Numbered from the stretch's first letter, positions 15,714 through 24,857 are shown. The stretch: 41,259 bases of DNA from Clostridia bacterium (GCA_017427285.1 JAFRTE010000024.1:1-41259); one strand, 5' to 3'. Notes: generated by a model from the sequence alone, not told the origin. Program-made: numbers and translations.

Positions 15714-17453
15714 TTATTTGCCTCTTGCAATATAGGTCGTATGAAGCAGATGATGCGCCTTGTGGCTTCCGGGTTCGCCGAGATATTCGTCGTAAACCTT
15801 CTTGACAACGGGGTTTTCGTGAGATTTACGGAAAACGCATGCCTCGTCTTCGGAATAAAGAGCTTTTGCACGGAGAGTTTTAAGATCGACGTGCGCTCTT
15901 GTGTATGCGCTCTGCAGGGGCTGACCGCCGCCGTTTACGCATCCGCCCGGACATGCCATTATTTCGATAAAGTGGTAATTTCTCTTACCCTCTTTTATCT
16001 CCGTAAGGAGTTTGCCCGCATTTGCGGTTCCGCTTACTACTGCTACCTTTACTTCAGTGCCGGCAACGTTGTATGTTGCTTCCTTTATGCCTTCGATACC
16101 GCGAACGTCGTGATACTCGATGTTATCCATCGTCTTCTTTTCGAGGATCTCAACAACTGTTCTGAGCGCGGCTTCCATAACGCCGCCGGTAGCGCCGAAT
16201 ATGTGGCCTGCGCCGGTAGCTCCGCCGAAGATGGGATCGAATTCCTCATCGGGAAGAGCCGTGAAGTTGATGCCTGCAAGCTTGATCATGCGGGAAAGTT
16301 CGCGGGTGGTGATCGAGATATCTATATCTTCCATACCGTCAACGAGGTTTTGTTCGCGGGTGCGCTCAAACTTCTTTGCGGTGCAGGGCATTACGGATAC
16401 AACGCAGATCTTGGCGGGGTCGATGCCCATTTTTTCCGCATAGTAGCTCTTCATGAGAGCGCCGTACATGCCTTGCGGAGATTTTGCGGAAGAAAGGTTG
16501 GGGATAAATTCGGGGAAATAATGTTCACAGTATTTAACCCAGCCCGGAGAGCAGGAGGTGATAAGGGGAAGAGGACCTTCTCCGCCGAGACGTTTGATAA
16601 ATTCGGTTCCTTCTTCCATAATTGTGAAGTCTGCGGCAACGTCTACGTCAACAACGGCGTCAAAGCCGAGTCTGTGCATAGCGGCAACCATTTTGCCTTC
16701 AACGTTTGTGCCGATAGGCATATCGAAGCATTCGCCGAGAGTTGCTCTTACGGAAGGAGCGGGAGCGATAACAACGTGCTTTTCGGGATCTGCGATAGCG
16801 TCCCATACCTTCTGTGTGTCGTCTTTTTCATGAAGCGCGCCGACGGGACAGTGAACTATGCACTGACCGCACGCGATACAGGGAACGTCTTTAAGATCAA
16901 GGCCGAAAGCGGCGCCGATATTCGTTGCAAATCCTCTTTCGTTGGCGCCTATAACGCCTACGCCCTGATTATGTCTGCATACCGCAACGCAGCGGCGGCA
17001 GAGTACGCACTTGTTGTTGTCTCTTACGAGATACGGATTTGTGTCTTCGATCTCGTATTCGGGCTTTGAGCCGGCGAAACGGTCAACGTCCTCAACGCCG
17101 TATTCGTTACAGAGCGCCTGAAGCTCGCAGTTCTGGTTTCTTATGCAGGAAAGACACTTTTTATCGTGGGTGGAAAGAATAAGCTCGAGAGTTGTTTTTC
17201 TCGATTTTCTTACTGCGGGGGTGTTTGTGAAAACTTCCATGTTGTTAGCTACGGGATATACGCAGGATGCCACGAGAGATCTTGCGCCCTTTACTTCAAC
17301 AACGCAGATACGGCATGCGCCGATAGCGTTTATGTCTTTAAGGAAGCACAGCGTGGGAATTTTTATACCAACGGAGTTAGCCGCGTCAAGAATAGTCGTT
17401 CCGGCAGGAACAGTAACGGGCAGACCGTTTATTTTTAATGTTACATCAGCCAT
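15714..17453 (-). CDS. hndD: [FeFe]-hydrogenase catalytic subunit (HndD/HydA type)
   Basis: The H2-forming or H2-consuming subunit of a cytoplasmic, NAD(P)-linked multimeric hydrogenase, 579 residues. In order: [2Fe-2S] domain (C36, C47, C50, C64), a His-Cys3 cluster motif (H96, C100, C103, C109), two [4Fe-4S] motifs (C149/152/155/159 and C192/195/198/202), then the H-cluster domain. L1 reads T-S-C-S-P-G-W (C301), L2 M-P-C-T-A-K-K-F-E (C357), L3 E-I-M-A-C-P-G-G-C-V-N-G-G-G-Q-P (C501, C505). The L1 Ser302 replaces the usual proton-relay Cys; such variants are known among hydrogenases, and I recall them in bifurcating types. GGAGG precedes the ATG. It is the last gene of the operon, 15 nt after hndC. 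Confidence 0.96.
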   Translation of the reverse strand: MADVTLKINGLPVTVPAGTTILDAANSVGIKIPTLCFLKDINAIGACRICVVEVKGARSLVASCVYPVANNMEVFTNTPAVRKSRKTTLELILSTHDKKCLSCIRNQNCELQALCNEYGVEDVDRFAGSKPEYEIEDTNPYLVRDNNKCVLCRRCVAVCRHNQGVGVIGANERGFATNIGAAFGLDLKDVPCIACGQCIVHCPVGALHEKDDTQKVWDAIADPEKHVVIAPAPSVRATLGECFDMPIGTNVEGKMVAAMHRLGFDAVVDVDVAADFTIMEEGTEFIKRLGGEGPLPLITSCSPGWVKYCEHYFPEFIPNLSSAKSPQGMYGALMKSYYAEKMGIDPAKICVVSVMPCTAKKFERTREQNLVDGMEDIDISITTRELSRMIKLAGINFTALPDEEFDPIFGGATGAGHIFGATGGVMEAALRTVVEILEKKTMDNIEYHDVRGIEGIKEATYNVAGTEVKVAVVSGTANAGKLLTEIKEGKRNYHFIEIMACPGGCVNGGGQPLQSAYTRAHVDLKTLRAKALYSEDEACVFRKSHENPVVKKVYDEYLGEPGSHKAHHLLHTTYIARGK

Positions 17454-17468
17454 TGTTCTAACCTCCGA

Positions 17469-19259
17469 TTATTTCTTGATTATAGCTTTGAAGTTACAGT
17501 TATCCATACATGCGCCGCACTTGATGCACTTCGACTGATCGATAACGTGTTTCTCTTTTACCTTGCCTGTGATAGCTCCTACCGGGCAGTTTCTTGCGCA
17601 CTTCGTGCAGCCGCGGCAATCGTCTGTGATCTCGTAGCGAACGAGCTTCTTGCAGACGTGAGCGGGACACGTCTTATCGACGATATGAGCGATATATTCG
17701 TCACGGAAGTAACGGAGAGTTGAAAGAACGGGGTTCGGAGCAGTCTGGCCGAGGCCGCAGAGAGAGTTGTTCTTTATGTAGTTGCAGAGCTCTTCCATCT
17801 TGTCAAGGTCTTCGAGCGTTCCGTTGCCGTCGGTGATCTTGTTGAGCAGCTCGAGAAGACGCTTGTTGCCTATACGGCAGGGAGTACATTTACCGCAGCT
17901 TTCGTCAACGGTGAATTCGAGGAAGAATTTTGCGATATCGACCATACAGTTGTCTTCGTCCATAACGATAAGTCCGCCGGAGCCCATCATCGAGCCGATG
18001 GCGATAAGGTTATCGTAGTCGATCGGAGTATCGAGGTGCTGAGCGGGGATACATCCGCCGGAAGGACCGCCCGTCTGGGCCGCCTTGAATTTCTTGCCGT
18101 TGGGGATGCCGCCGCCGATGTCTTCGATGATCTCGCGGAGAGTCGTGCCCATGGGAACTTCGACAAGACCGGTGTTTGTGATTTTTCCGCCGAGAGCGAA
18201 AACTTTTGTTCCTTTGCTCTTTTCGGTACCCATCGAAGCGAACCAGTCGGCGCCGTTGAGGATTATCTGGGGAACGTTTGCGAGAGTCTCAACGTTGTTG
18301 AGAATGGAGGGTTTGCCGAAAAGACCTTTTTCCGCGGGGAACGGAGGACGGGGACGCGGTTCGCCTCTGCGGCCTTCGATCGAGGTCATAAGAGCGGTTT
18401 CTTCGCCGCATACAAATGCGCCGGCACCGAGACGGACGTCGATATCGAAGTCGAATCCGCTTTCGAATATGTTTTTGCCGAGAAGTCCGTATTCGCGGGC
18501 CTGATTGATAGCTATTTTAAGACGTTTAACGGCAATCGGGTATTCTGCTCTTACATAGATATAGCCCTGGGAAGCGCCGATAGCGTAGCCGGCAATAGCC
18601 ATCGCTTCGAGAACCGCGTGGGGGTCGCCTTCAAGTACGGAACGGTCCATGAACGCTCCGGGGTCGCCTTCGTCAGCGTTGCAGCATACGTATTTCTGAT
18701 CTGCGTCGGGAACGATCGTGCGGGCGAGAGACCATTTTCTGCCCGTGGGGAATCCTGCGCCGCCGCGTCCGCGAAGACCGGATTTGAGAATAACGTCTAT
18801 AACCTCTTCCGGAGTCATTTCGGTAAGAGCTTTGCCGAGAGCTGCGTAGCCGTCGCGCGCGATATACTCTTCGATGTTTTCGGGGTTTATAACGCCGCAG
18901 TTGCGAAGAGCGACGCGGTGCTGTTTTTTGTAGAAATTGGTTTCGTTAAGAGATTTAACTCCGCTTTCGGTAACGGTTTCTTTGTAAAGAAGACGGGTAA
19001 CGACCCTTCCTTTGAGAAGATGTTCGGAAACGATTTCGGGAACGTCTTCAACCGTTACTCTGCTGTAAAAGCATCCTTCGGGATAAACTATCATTATCGG
19101 ACCGAGGGCGCAGAGACCGAAACAGCCGGTCTGAACTACTTTTACTTCGTTTTCGAGACCCTGTTTTTTGATCTCGTTTTCCATTTCGGTGCGTATTTTT
19201 GCGGAACCGGACGATGAACAGCCTGTGCCTCCGCAAACGAGAACGTGTGATCTGTACAT
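17469..19259 (-). CDS. hndC: NADH/NADP-binding flavoprotein subunit of [FeFe]-hydrogenase (HndC/HydB, NuoF-like)
   Basis: The 596-residue diaphorase-type subunit carries electrons between NAD(P)H, FMN and the hydrogenase. An N-terminal thioredoxin-like [2Fe-2S] domain has C9, C14, C46, C50. The NuoF core shows the FMN/NADH loop G-R-G-G-A-G-F-P-T-G at 164-173 and C-N-A-D-E-G-D-P at 193-200. The [4Fe-4S] site has C455, C458, C461 and C501. A C-terminal bacterial-ferredoxin domain carries two clusters (C548/551/554/558 and C578/581/584/588). This layout is that of HydB/HndC in electron-bifurcating or NADP-reducing hydrogenases. AAGGAG sets the start. Whether it bifurcates with ferredoxin or reduces NADP cannot be decided from sequence. 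Confidence 0.95.
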   Translation of the reverse strand: MYRSHVLVCGGTGCSSSGSAKIRTEMENEIKKQGLENEVKVVQTGCFGLCALGPIMIVYPEGCFYSRVTVEDVPEIVSEHLLKGRVVTRLLYKETVTESGVKSLNETNFYKKQHRVALRNCGVINPENIEEYIARDGYAALGKALTEMTPEEVIDVILKSGLRGRGGAGFPTGRKWSLARTIVPDADQKYVCCNADEGDPGAFMDRSVLEGDPHAVLEAMAIAGYAIGASQGYIYVRAEYPIAVKRLKIAINQAREYGLLGKNIFESGFDFDIDVRLGAGAFVCGEETALMTSIEGRRGEPRPRPPFPAEKGLFGKPSILNNVETLANVPQIILNGADWFASMGTEKSKGTKVFALGGKITNTGLVEVPMGTTLREIIEDIGGGIPNGKKFKAAQTGGPSGGCIPAQHLDTPIDYDNLIAIGSMMGSGGLIVMDEDNCMVDIAKFFLEFTVDESCGKCTPCRIGNKRLLELLNKITDGNGTLEDLDKMEELCNYIKNNSLCGLGQTAPNPVLSTLRYFRDEYIAHIVDKTCPAHVCKKLVRYEITDDCRGCTKCARNCPVGAITGKVKEKHVIDQSKCIKCGACMDNCNFKAIIKK

Positions 19260-19271
19260 ATCTTTATCTCC

Positions 19272-19640
19272 TTATTCTGCGCTGCCGATTGTATACTCGG
19301 AAACAATATTTTTGTTTACAATGTGATCGTTAACAACTCTGACTGCCTTTTCCGGAGTCATTTTTATGTAGGTGACCTTTTCTTCGCCCGGAAGAAATAC
19401 GTCTACGAGGGGCTCGAGCTTGCACATACCGATACATCCCGTCTGAGATACCGTTACGTTGTCAAGTCCGCGTTTTGCGATCTCGTCGAGGAAAGCCGTC
19501 ATTACGGGACGCGCACCCGCCGCGATACCGCAGGTAGCCATACCGATAACTACTCTGATTTTATCGCTGTTTTCGTTTCTGTCGTTAACGCTTGCCTTCA
19601 TTCTTTCTTTTATGGCTCTAAGTTCTTCAAGAGATTTCAT
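19272..19640 (-). CDS. hndB: HndB-like [2Fe-2S] thioredoxin-fold subunit of the hydrogenase
   Basis: A 122-residue protein of the HndB family found in NADP-reducing hydrogenase operons. It has an N-terminal helix rich in Leu/Glu/Lys, then a thioredoxin-like ferredoxin fold with T-C-G-I-A-A-G-A-R and Q-T-G-C-I-G-M-C. Only three Cys sit at cluster-like positions, where HndA and the HndC N terminus have four; as I recall, this is usual for HndB. A TTG 15 nt upstream is in frame, but GGAGG at 19649-19653 sits 8 nt before the ATG at 19640, which I take as the start. It overlaps the HATPase gene by 14 nt. Confidence 0.88.
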   Translation of the reverse strand: MKSLEELRAIKERMKASVNDRNENSDKIRVVIGMATCGIAAGARPVMTAFLDEIAKRGLDNVTVSQTGCIGMCKLEPLVDVFLPGEEKVTYIKMTPEKAVRVVNDHIVNKNIVSEYTIGSAE

Positions 19641-20190
19641 CTCGTTCGCCTCCAAATAATTCGTTTAGATTTTCGTGAATGTAATCATGTATGTAATTAA
19701 GGACTTCGGGACTGTCTATAGGCGTGTCTTCGATAACTTCTTTTATGTCTTTCGTTGAAAAAACAAATTCGTTTCCGCGCCATATATGCCTGTATATAAG
19801 GTCAAAGTCCTGCGCCTTTGCGGAGAGGAGCATCATTGTGCCTGAAATGTCTCCGAGAGGCATGCGGTCGATGCTGCTGTGTCTGAAGACCGCCGTTGTG
19901 ACCGTGCCCTCGCCTTTTTTCGACTCAAGGGTGAGATAACCGTCGGAAAGTTCTGCGGCTGCCCTGAAAAGAGCGATTCCCATACCGATTTTTCTCGTGG
20001 TCCTCGACGTAGCGAAAGTACCGTTGACCCTTGCAAGAGTTTCTTCATCCATACCGCATCCGTTATCCGATACGGTTATTTTCAGCTCGTCCGCGTCGAT
20101 GTCCTCCGATATCTCAACAGTAATCGTGTCGGCCTTTGCCGATATGCTGTTCTGGACGATATCGAGAATATGAAGAGACAGCTCTCTCAT
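19627..20190 (-). CDS. stand-alone HATPase (histidine-kinase-type ATP-binding protein) of the hydrogenase operon
   Basis: The 187-residue protein is mostly a GHKL ATP-binding domain: N-box D-I-V-Q-N-S-I-S-A-K-A near residue 10, G1 box D-N-G-C-G-M near 42, and the G2-like stretch K-I-G-M-G-I-A-L-F near 67. No sensor, HAMP or phospho-acceptor His region is present. The last 80 residues are not recognised. Such genes recur inside HydABC/Hnd operons; their role is unclear (regulation or assembly are guesses). Its ATG shares one base with the hndA stop (TAATG) and has no clear ribosome binding site, so it is translationally coupled. Confidence 0.88.
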   Translation of the reverse strand: MRELSLHILDIVQNSISAKADTITVEISEDIDADELKITVSDNGCGMDEETLARVNGTFATSRTTRKIGMGIALFRAAAELSDGYLTLESKKGEGTVTTAVFRHSSIDRMPLGDISGTMMLLSAKAQDFDLIYRHIWRGNEFVFSTKDIKEVIEDTPIDSPEVLNYIHDYIHENLNELFGGERDEIS

Positions 20191-20693
20191 TACATGTTTT
20201 TATACTTTTCGAGTATCTTGGGCACGTCGTCAGCCGTGAGACGTCCGTAAACGTCGTCGTTAACGGTCATAACGGGAGCAAGACCGCAGCAGCCTATGCA
20301 ACGGGTTGCTTCAAGCGAGAATTTGCCGTCGTCCGTTACGTCGCCGCTGCCGATTCCGAGCTCGGAGCATGCTTTGTCAAATACGTTCTGCGAACCTTTG
20401 ACGTAGCAGGCTGTGCCGAGGCAAACGCCGATTCTGTACTGACCCTTGGGGTTAAGAGTGAACTGCGCGTAGAAAGTGGCAACGCCGTATACTTCTTCGA
20501 GCGGAATATTCATGGAGTCGGCGATTATCTTCTGGACTTCGATGGGAAGATAGCCGTAAATCTCCTGCGCTTCCTGCATTATAGGCATAAGCGAACCCTG
20601 AACATCCTTATTCGCCGCGATGTAATCACGGAGTTTCTGTTCCTGCTCCGCAGTCCCCTTGAAAGGGATTTTGGAAATAGTAGATTTACCCAT
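20190..20693 (-). CDS. hndA: NuoE-like [2Fe-2S] subunit of [FeFe]-hydrogenase (HndA/HydC)
   Basis: The 167-residue small diaphorase subunit that pairs with the NuoF-like subunit. The N-terminal helical part has the Y-G-Y-L-P and Y-G-V-A-T-F-Y motifs of the NuoE family, and the thioredoxin-fold half binds a [2Fe-2S] cluster through C91, C96, C132 and C136. It is the first gene of the operon, with AGAGGA before the ATG and a promoter about 85 nt upstream. Confidence 0.95.
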   Translation of the reverse strand: MGKSTISKIPFKGTAEQEQKLRDYIAANKDVQGSLMPIMQEAQEIYGYLPIEVQKIIADSMNIPLEEVYGVATFYAQFTLNPKGQYRIGVCLGTACYVKGSQNVFDKACSELGIGSGDVTDDGKFSLEATRCIGCCGLAPVMTVNDDVYGRLTADDVPKILEKYKNM

Positions 20694-20776
20694 TTGGTTT
20701 CGTCCTCTCTGTTTTGTATTTTATAAAACGAAATATAATTTCCGAAAGCTCTTTATATCAAGAACTGTCACCGAAT

Positions 20777-20805
20777 ATTATATCACATTTTTCATTAAAT
20801 GAAAA
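20777..20805 (-). promoter_or_regulatory. promoter of the hydrogenase operon
   Basis: On the minus strand TATAAT (20777-20782) is preceded by TGA (extended -10) and, at 17 nt, by a weak -35 TTTTCA (20800-20805). The extended -10 block TGTGATATAAT is identical to that of the secG promoter. Confidence 0.7.
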
Positions 20806-21008
20806 GGGGGTAAATCAAATATTCCGTGAACTTTTTGTATTTTATTATAGATGACTTTATATATAATAATAAATCGCGGGAATTTTTCCGATTTCGTATG
20901 TGTCAACGAACCCCGAACATAAGCGCAGATACCGCTTTTCGGGAAGCGGCGAAACATCCGCAAAAATTGAATAATTTTCAAACAAGACGGCATATTTTAC
21001 GAAAAGAC
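20806..21008. other. non-coding stretch between divergent hnd and pheS promoters
   Basis: AT-rich DNA between two outward-facing promoters. The only structure I see is a 6-bp hairpin, CCGCTT-TTCGGG-AAGCGG (20932-20949), without a T run. No conserved T-box sequence was found before pheS and no convincing ORF. Confidence 0.6.
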
Positions 21009-21037
21009 TTGAATTTAAAGTAATTATATGTTATAAT
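21009..21037 (+). promoter_or_regulatory. promoter of the pheS operon
   Basis: TTGAAT (21009-21014), a 17-nt spacer, TATAAT (21032-21037). The leader to the pheS ATG is only about 45 nt, too short for a T-box. Confidence 0.85.
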
Positions 21038-21087
21038 ATAATGTAATAGTGAAAAATAAACCGCAATAAGGGGTTGAACATACAAAA

Positions 21088-22119
21088 ATGGAATTAAACA
21101 TCAAAGAGCAGCTCGAACAGATCCGCGCGACCGCAAAGGACAGACTTGCGCAGATCGGGTCGTCCGAGGAGCTTGAAAATCTGAAGGTAAAACTTCTCGG
21201 TAAAAAAGGCGAGCTGACAAACGTACTTTCGCAGATGGGCAAACTTCCGCCCGAAATGCGTCCCGCCGTCGGACAGGCCGCAAACGAGGTGCGTTCGTTT
21301 ATCGAAGAGAAAATAAAAACCGCAAAGCAGCAGCTTGAAGAGCGTGAGCTCCTCAGAAAGCTCGAAAACGAAAAACTCGACGTCACTCTTCCCGGCAAGG
21401 CGCACCGCACAGGTAAAAAACACCCCTGCTCGGTAGTTCTCGACGAAGTAAAAGACGCGTTTATTTCAATGGGCTTTACCGTTGCGAGCGGTCCCGAAGT
21501 CGAATACGACTACTATAATTTCGAAGCGCTCAACATTCCGAAATATCACCCCGCGAGAGATACTCAGGATACCTTCTATTTTACCGACGATATTCTTCTG
21601 AGAACTCAGACAAGCTCCGTTCAGATCAGGACGATGGAAAAGATAAAGCCGCCCATAAGGGTCATCGCTCCGGGCCGCGTTTACCGTATAGACGAGGTTG
21701 ACGCAACGCATTCGCCGATATTCCATCAGATCGAAGGTCTTGTTGTGGACAAAGGCATCACGATGTCACATCTGAAGGGTTCGCTTGACATTATTGCGAA
21801 AAAGCTTTTCGGCGAAAGCATAAAAACGCGCATCCGTCCCGACTATTTCCCGTTTACCGAACCTTCTGCGGAAATTTCGATCTCCTGCTTCAAATGCGGC
21901 GGCGAGGGCTGTAAATTCTGCAAGGGCGAAGGCTGGATAGAGATAGGAGGAGCAGGAATGGTAAATCCGAAAGTATTGGAGCTTCTCGGAATAGACACAA
22001 ACGAGTATTCCGGCTTTGCTTTCGGTATGGGACTCGAGCGTCTCGTTTTAAGAAGATACAATATCGACGATATCCGCATGCTTTTCGAAAACGACGTGCG
22101 CTTCCTCGAAAGTCTGTAA
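21088..22119 (+). CDS. pheS: phenylalanyl-tRNA synthetase alpha subunit
   Basis: Catalytic subunit of the alpha2-beta2 PheRS that charges tRNA-Phe. The 343-residue protein has an N-terminal coiled-coil arm (about 1-95) that contacts tRNA, then the class II core: motif 2 with G-R-V-Y-R near 200, the H-Q-I-E-G stretch after it, and motif 3 G-M-G-L-E-R near 318. The C-x-x-C-G-G-x-G-C-x-x-C insertion near 270 is common in Firmicutes PheS. AAGGGG lies 14 nt before the ATG, a longer gap than usual. pheT follows 53 nt downstream. Confidence 0.97.
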   Translation: MELNIKEQLEQIRATAKDRLAQIGSSEELENLKVKLLGKKGELTNVLSQMGKLPPEMRPAVGQAANEVRSFIEEKIKTAKQQLEERELLRKLENEKLDVTLPGKAHRTGKKHPCSVVLDEVKDAFISMGFTVASGPEVEYDYYNFEALNIPKYHPARDTQDTFYFTDDILLRTQTSSVQIRTMEKIKPPIRVIAPGRVYRIDEVDATHSPIFHQIEGLVVDKGITMSHLKGSLDIIAKKLFGESIKTRIRPDYFPFTEPSAEISISCFKCGGEGCKFCKGEGWIEIGGAGMVNPKVLELLGIDTNEYSGFAFGMGLERLVLRRYNIDDIRMLFENDVRFLESL

Positions 22120-22172
22120 AAGAAAACCTTTTACAATGATATTTCTGTAAATGAAAGAGATGGAATAAATAT

Positions 22173-24569
22173 ATGAACGTACCGTACAGATGGCTCAGAG
22201 AATATACAGACGTTAACGTTGAGCCGAAGAAATTCGCACATGAAATGAATATGACCGGCACGGAAACGACCGGCTTTACCCGTGTTGCAGACACAATAAA
22301 AAACGTTGTCGTAGGTCTTATAGAAAAGATAGAAAGTCACCCTAACGCGGACAAACTCGTTGTTTGCAGCGTTAACATCGGAAAAAGCGAAAATATCCGG
22401 ATAGTTACCGCGGCAAAGAATATGAAGGAGGGAGACCTTGTTCCCGTTGCGCTTGACGGCTCCGTGCTTGCTTCCGGAAAAGAAATACGCACGGGAGATC
22501 TGAGAGGCGTAACGTCTTACGGAATGTTCTGTTCCGTTGAAGAGCTCGGTCTTTCGGTAAACGATTTCCCCGGCTCCGTTGCGGACGGACTTCTTATACT
22601 CAACAACGGCGCGTGCGATTTCAACGGGGCGCCCGGAGACGATATCTGCAAAGCTCTTTCTCTTGACGACACCGTTTTTATCGTTGATATCGTTACAAAC
22701 AGGCCCGACTGTCTTTCGATAATCGGCGTTGCGAGAGAAGCCGCCTGCACGTTCAGAAGACCTTTTGCGGTCAAAAAGCCCTCGTATACAACCGGAGGCG
22801 GAAACGTATCGGATTATCTTTCCGTTTCCGTTGAGGACTCTCAGCTCTGCCCGAGATATATGGCAAGAGTTGTCAAGGATATAAAGATCGCCCCCTCCCC
22901 GCTCTGGCTCGTCGAAAAGCTCAGAGACTGCGGAGTAAGAGCGATAAACAATATAGTTGACATTACAAACTACGTTATGCTCGAATACGGTCAGCCGATG
23001 CATGCGTTTGACTACGAATGCGTCGGAGGCGGCAAAATAACCGTAAGAAGAGCCGCCGAAGGCGAAAAAATGAATACTCTCGACGGTCAGGAAAGATCGC
23101 TCGACTCAGATACTCTCGTTATCGCCGACGCCGTAAAGCCAATAGCGGTTGCAGGCGTAATGGGCGGCGAAAACAGCGAGATAAAGCCCGAAACGACAAC
23201 AATAGTTTTCGAAAGCGCAAATTTCTTCGCTCCGTCAGTAAGAAAAACCTCGAAAAAGCTCGGTTTGAGAACAGAGTCCTCCGCGCGTTTCGAAAAAGGT
23301 CTCGATCCTCTGCTTGCAAAAGAAGCGCTCGACAGAGCCTGCGAGCTTATCTGCATGCTCGGAGCGGGAACTGTTGTTGACGGTACGGTCGATATAAACA
23401 ACGCGCCTTCCGTAATAAAGACAGTCCCCTTTGAATACGACTGGATAAACGCATATCTCAACATCACCGCTTCAAAAGAAGAGATGACCGATATACTTGA
23501 AAGACTCGGCATGAAAGTTGAAAACGGCGTTATTACCGTTCCGTCCTTCCGTTCGGATATCGAAAACAAATACGACATCGCCGAAGAGATCGCAAAATTT
23601 TACGGATACGACAGAATCGAGCCCCTCTTTTTCAAAGCCGACGTCAAATCTGGAGGATACACGAAAGAGCAGAAATTCGAGATCCGTCTCGGCGAAGCGC
23701 TCAGAGCCGCGGGTCTTGACGAGATAATGACTTATTCCTTCGTAAGCCCGAAAGGTTTCGATAAAATCCGTCTCGCTCAGGACGCACCCGAAAGAAATGC
23801 GCTTAAAATAAAGAACCCCCTCGGCGAAGACACGTCGATAATGAGGACGACGGCGCTGCCGTCGATGCTCGAAGTACTTGCGAGAAACTACAATTTCAGG
23901 AATCCTTCCGCATATCTTTACGAAATAGCAACGGTATATATCAAAAATGCGGACGAAACGAAGCTTCCCGACGAAAAGAAAGTTATCTGCGCCGGATTTT
24001 ACGGTGAAAAAGGCGATTTTTACACGATGAAAGGCATAGTTGAGTCTGTGCTTACTGCCATGAACACGAAGGAATGCGAATTTGTTGCCTGCACCGACAA
24101 TCCGTCCTACCACCCCGGCCGCGCGGCAAAAATCGTTGCGGACGGAAAAACGATAGGCGTTTTCGGTCAGATACATCCGCTTGCGGCGAAAAACTACGGG
24201 ATCAACGACGAGCTTTACGCCGCCGAAATACCGTTCGACGCGCTTTTCGAGGCGACAGCGCCCGAAAAAACGTTTACTCCGCTTCCGAAATTCCCCGCTG
24301 TAACGAGAGATCTTGCCCTTATCTGCAAGGACGAGACAACGTCGGGAGAAATAGAAAAGAAGATCAGGGCGCTCGCCGGTCCGTGCCTTGAAAAAATCGA
24401 GATATTCGATGTTTACAAGGGCGCTCAGGTTGCTTTTGGACATAAAAGCATCGCATATGCGCTCGTGCTTCGCTCCGATGAAAAAACGCTCGGAGAAAGC
24501 GATATCGAAACCATTATGACAAACATAATAAACGGTCTTGAAAAAGACGGAATATCGCTCAGAAGATAA
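22173..24569 (+). CDS. pheT: phenylalanyl-tRNA synthetase beta subunit
   Basis: The 798-residue beta subunit has the full domain order: B1 and EMAP-like tRNA-binding domain (about 40-150, with S-H-P-N-A-D-K-L), B3/B4 editing domain (about 210-390), B5 (about 400-475), catalytic-like core (about 480-680) and the C-terminal anticodon-binding FDX-ACB domain (last 95 residues, starting P-K-F-P-A-V-T-R-D). It edits Tyr-tRNA-Phe and binds tRNA together with PheS. The ribosome binding site is weak. Length fits the family. Confidence 0.97.
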   Translation: MNVPYRWLREYTDVNVEPKKFAHEMNMTGTETTGFTRVADTIKNVVVGLIEKIESHPNADKLVVCSVNIGKSENIRIVTAAKNMKEGDLVPVALDGSVLASGKEIRTGDLRGVTSYGMFCSVEELGLSVNDFPGSVADGLLILNNGACDFNGAPGDDICKALSLDDTVFIVDIVTNRPDCLSIIGVAREAACTFRRPFAVKKPSYTTGGGNVSDYLSVSVEDSQLCPRYMARVVKDIKIAPSPLWLVEKLRDCGVRAINNIVDITNYVMLEYGQPMHAFDYECVGGGKITVRRAAEGEKMNTLDGQERSLDSDTLVIADAVKPIAVAGVMGGENSEIKPETTTIVFESANFFAPSVRKTSKKLGLRTESSARFEKGLDPLLAKEALDRACELICMLGAGTVVDGTVDINNAPSVIKTVPFEYDWINAYLNITASKEEMTDILERLGMKVENGVITVPSFRSDIENKYDIAEEIAKFYGYDRIEPLFFKADVKSGGYTKEQKFEIRLGEALRAAGLDEIMTYSFVSPKGFDKIRLAQDAPERNALKIKNPLGEDTSIMRTTALPSMLEVLARNYNFRNPSAYLYEIATVYIKNADETKLPDEKKVICAGFYGEKGDFYTMKGIVESVLTAMNTKECEFVACTDNPSYHPGRAAKIVADGKTIGVFGQIHPLAAKNYGINDELYAAEIPFDALFEATAPEKTFTPLPKFPAVTRDLALICKDETTSGEIEKKIRALAGPCLEKIEIFDVYKGAQVAFGHKSIAYALVLRSDEKTLGESDIETIMTNIINGLEKDGISLRR

Positions 24570-24596
24570 CACCGCTCATTCAGAAAGGATGAAACC

Positions 24597-24848
24597 ATGG
24601 ATACGAACAGCACAATCACCTTTTCTCTCAAATCAAGCAAAGACGATGAGATGAAAAAAACGCTGATCGCCATATACGAAGCATTCGTCGAAAAGGGTTA
24701 CGACAACCCGATCAACCAGATTGTCGGCTATATCCTTTCCGAAGATCCGACGTATATAACGAAGCATAACAACGCAAGAAATCTCGTAAGAAAACTTGAC
24801 AGAGATGAGCTTCTTGCAGCTCTTGTAAGAAATTATCTGAAGTCTTAA
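24597..24848 (+). CDS. ireB: IreB family regulatory phosphoprotein (UPF0297)
   Basis: The 83-residue protein carries the family signature N-P-I-N-Q-I-V-G-Y near residue 38, D-P-x-Y-I near 51, and [13 protein letters not shown]. In Enterococcus IreB is phosphorylated on N-terminal Thr residues by the PASTA kinase IreK; Thr residues are present here at 3, 6 and 8. Usually ireB sits with ruvX (yrrK); here it follows pheT instead. AAAGGA is 7 nt before the ATG. Confidence 0.95.
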   Translation: MDTNSTITFSLKSSKDDEMKKTLIAIYEAFVEKGYDNPINQIVGYILSEDPTYITKHNNARNLVRKLDRDELLAALVRNYLKS

Positions 24849-24857
24849 GGAGAAAAG

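Noticed and set aside
15741..17069. 442-codon plus-strand ORF opposite hndD
   Set aside because: It mirrors a clear hydrogenase gene, is rich in Phe/Cys/Ala from antisense codons, and has no ribosome binding site or family likeness.
18036..19217. 393-codon plus-strand ORF opposite hndC
   Set aside because: Antisense shadow of a well-conserved flavoprotein gene; its composition is Phe/Ser/Ala-biased and no promoter precedes it.
20806..21087. T-box riboswitch before pheS
   Set aside because: The leader after the promoter is about 45 nt, and the conserved T-box sequence and terminator are absent.
23472..24572. 366-codon minus-strand ORF opposite pheT
   Set aside because: Antisense shadow; pheT is unambiguous and the opposite product is Arg/Phe-rich with no recognisable motif.
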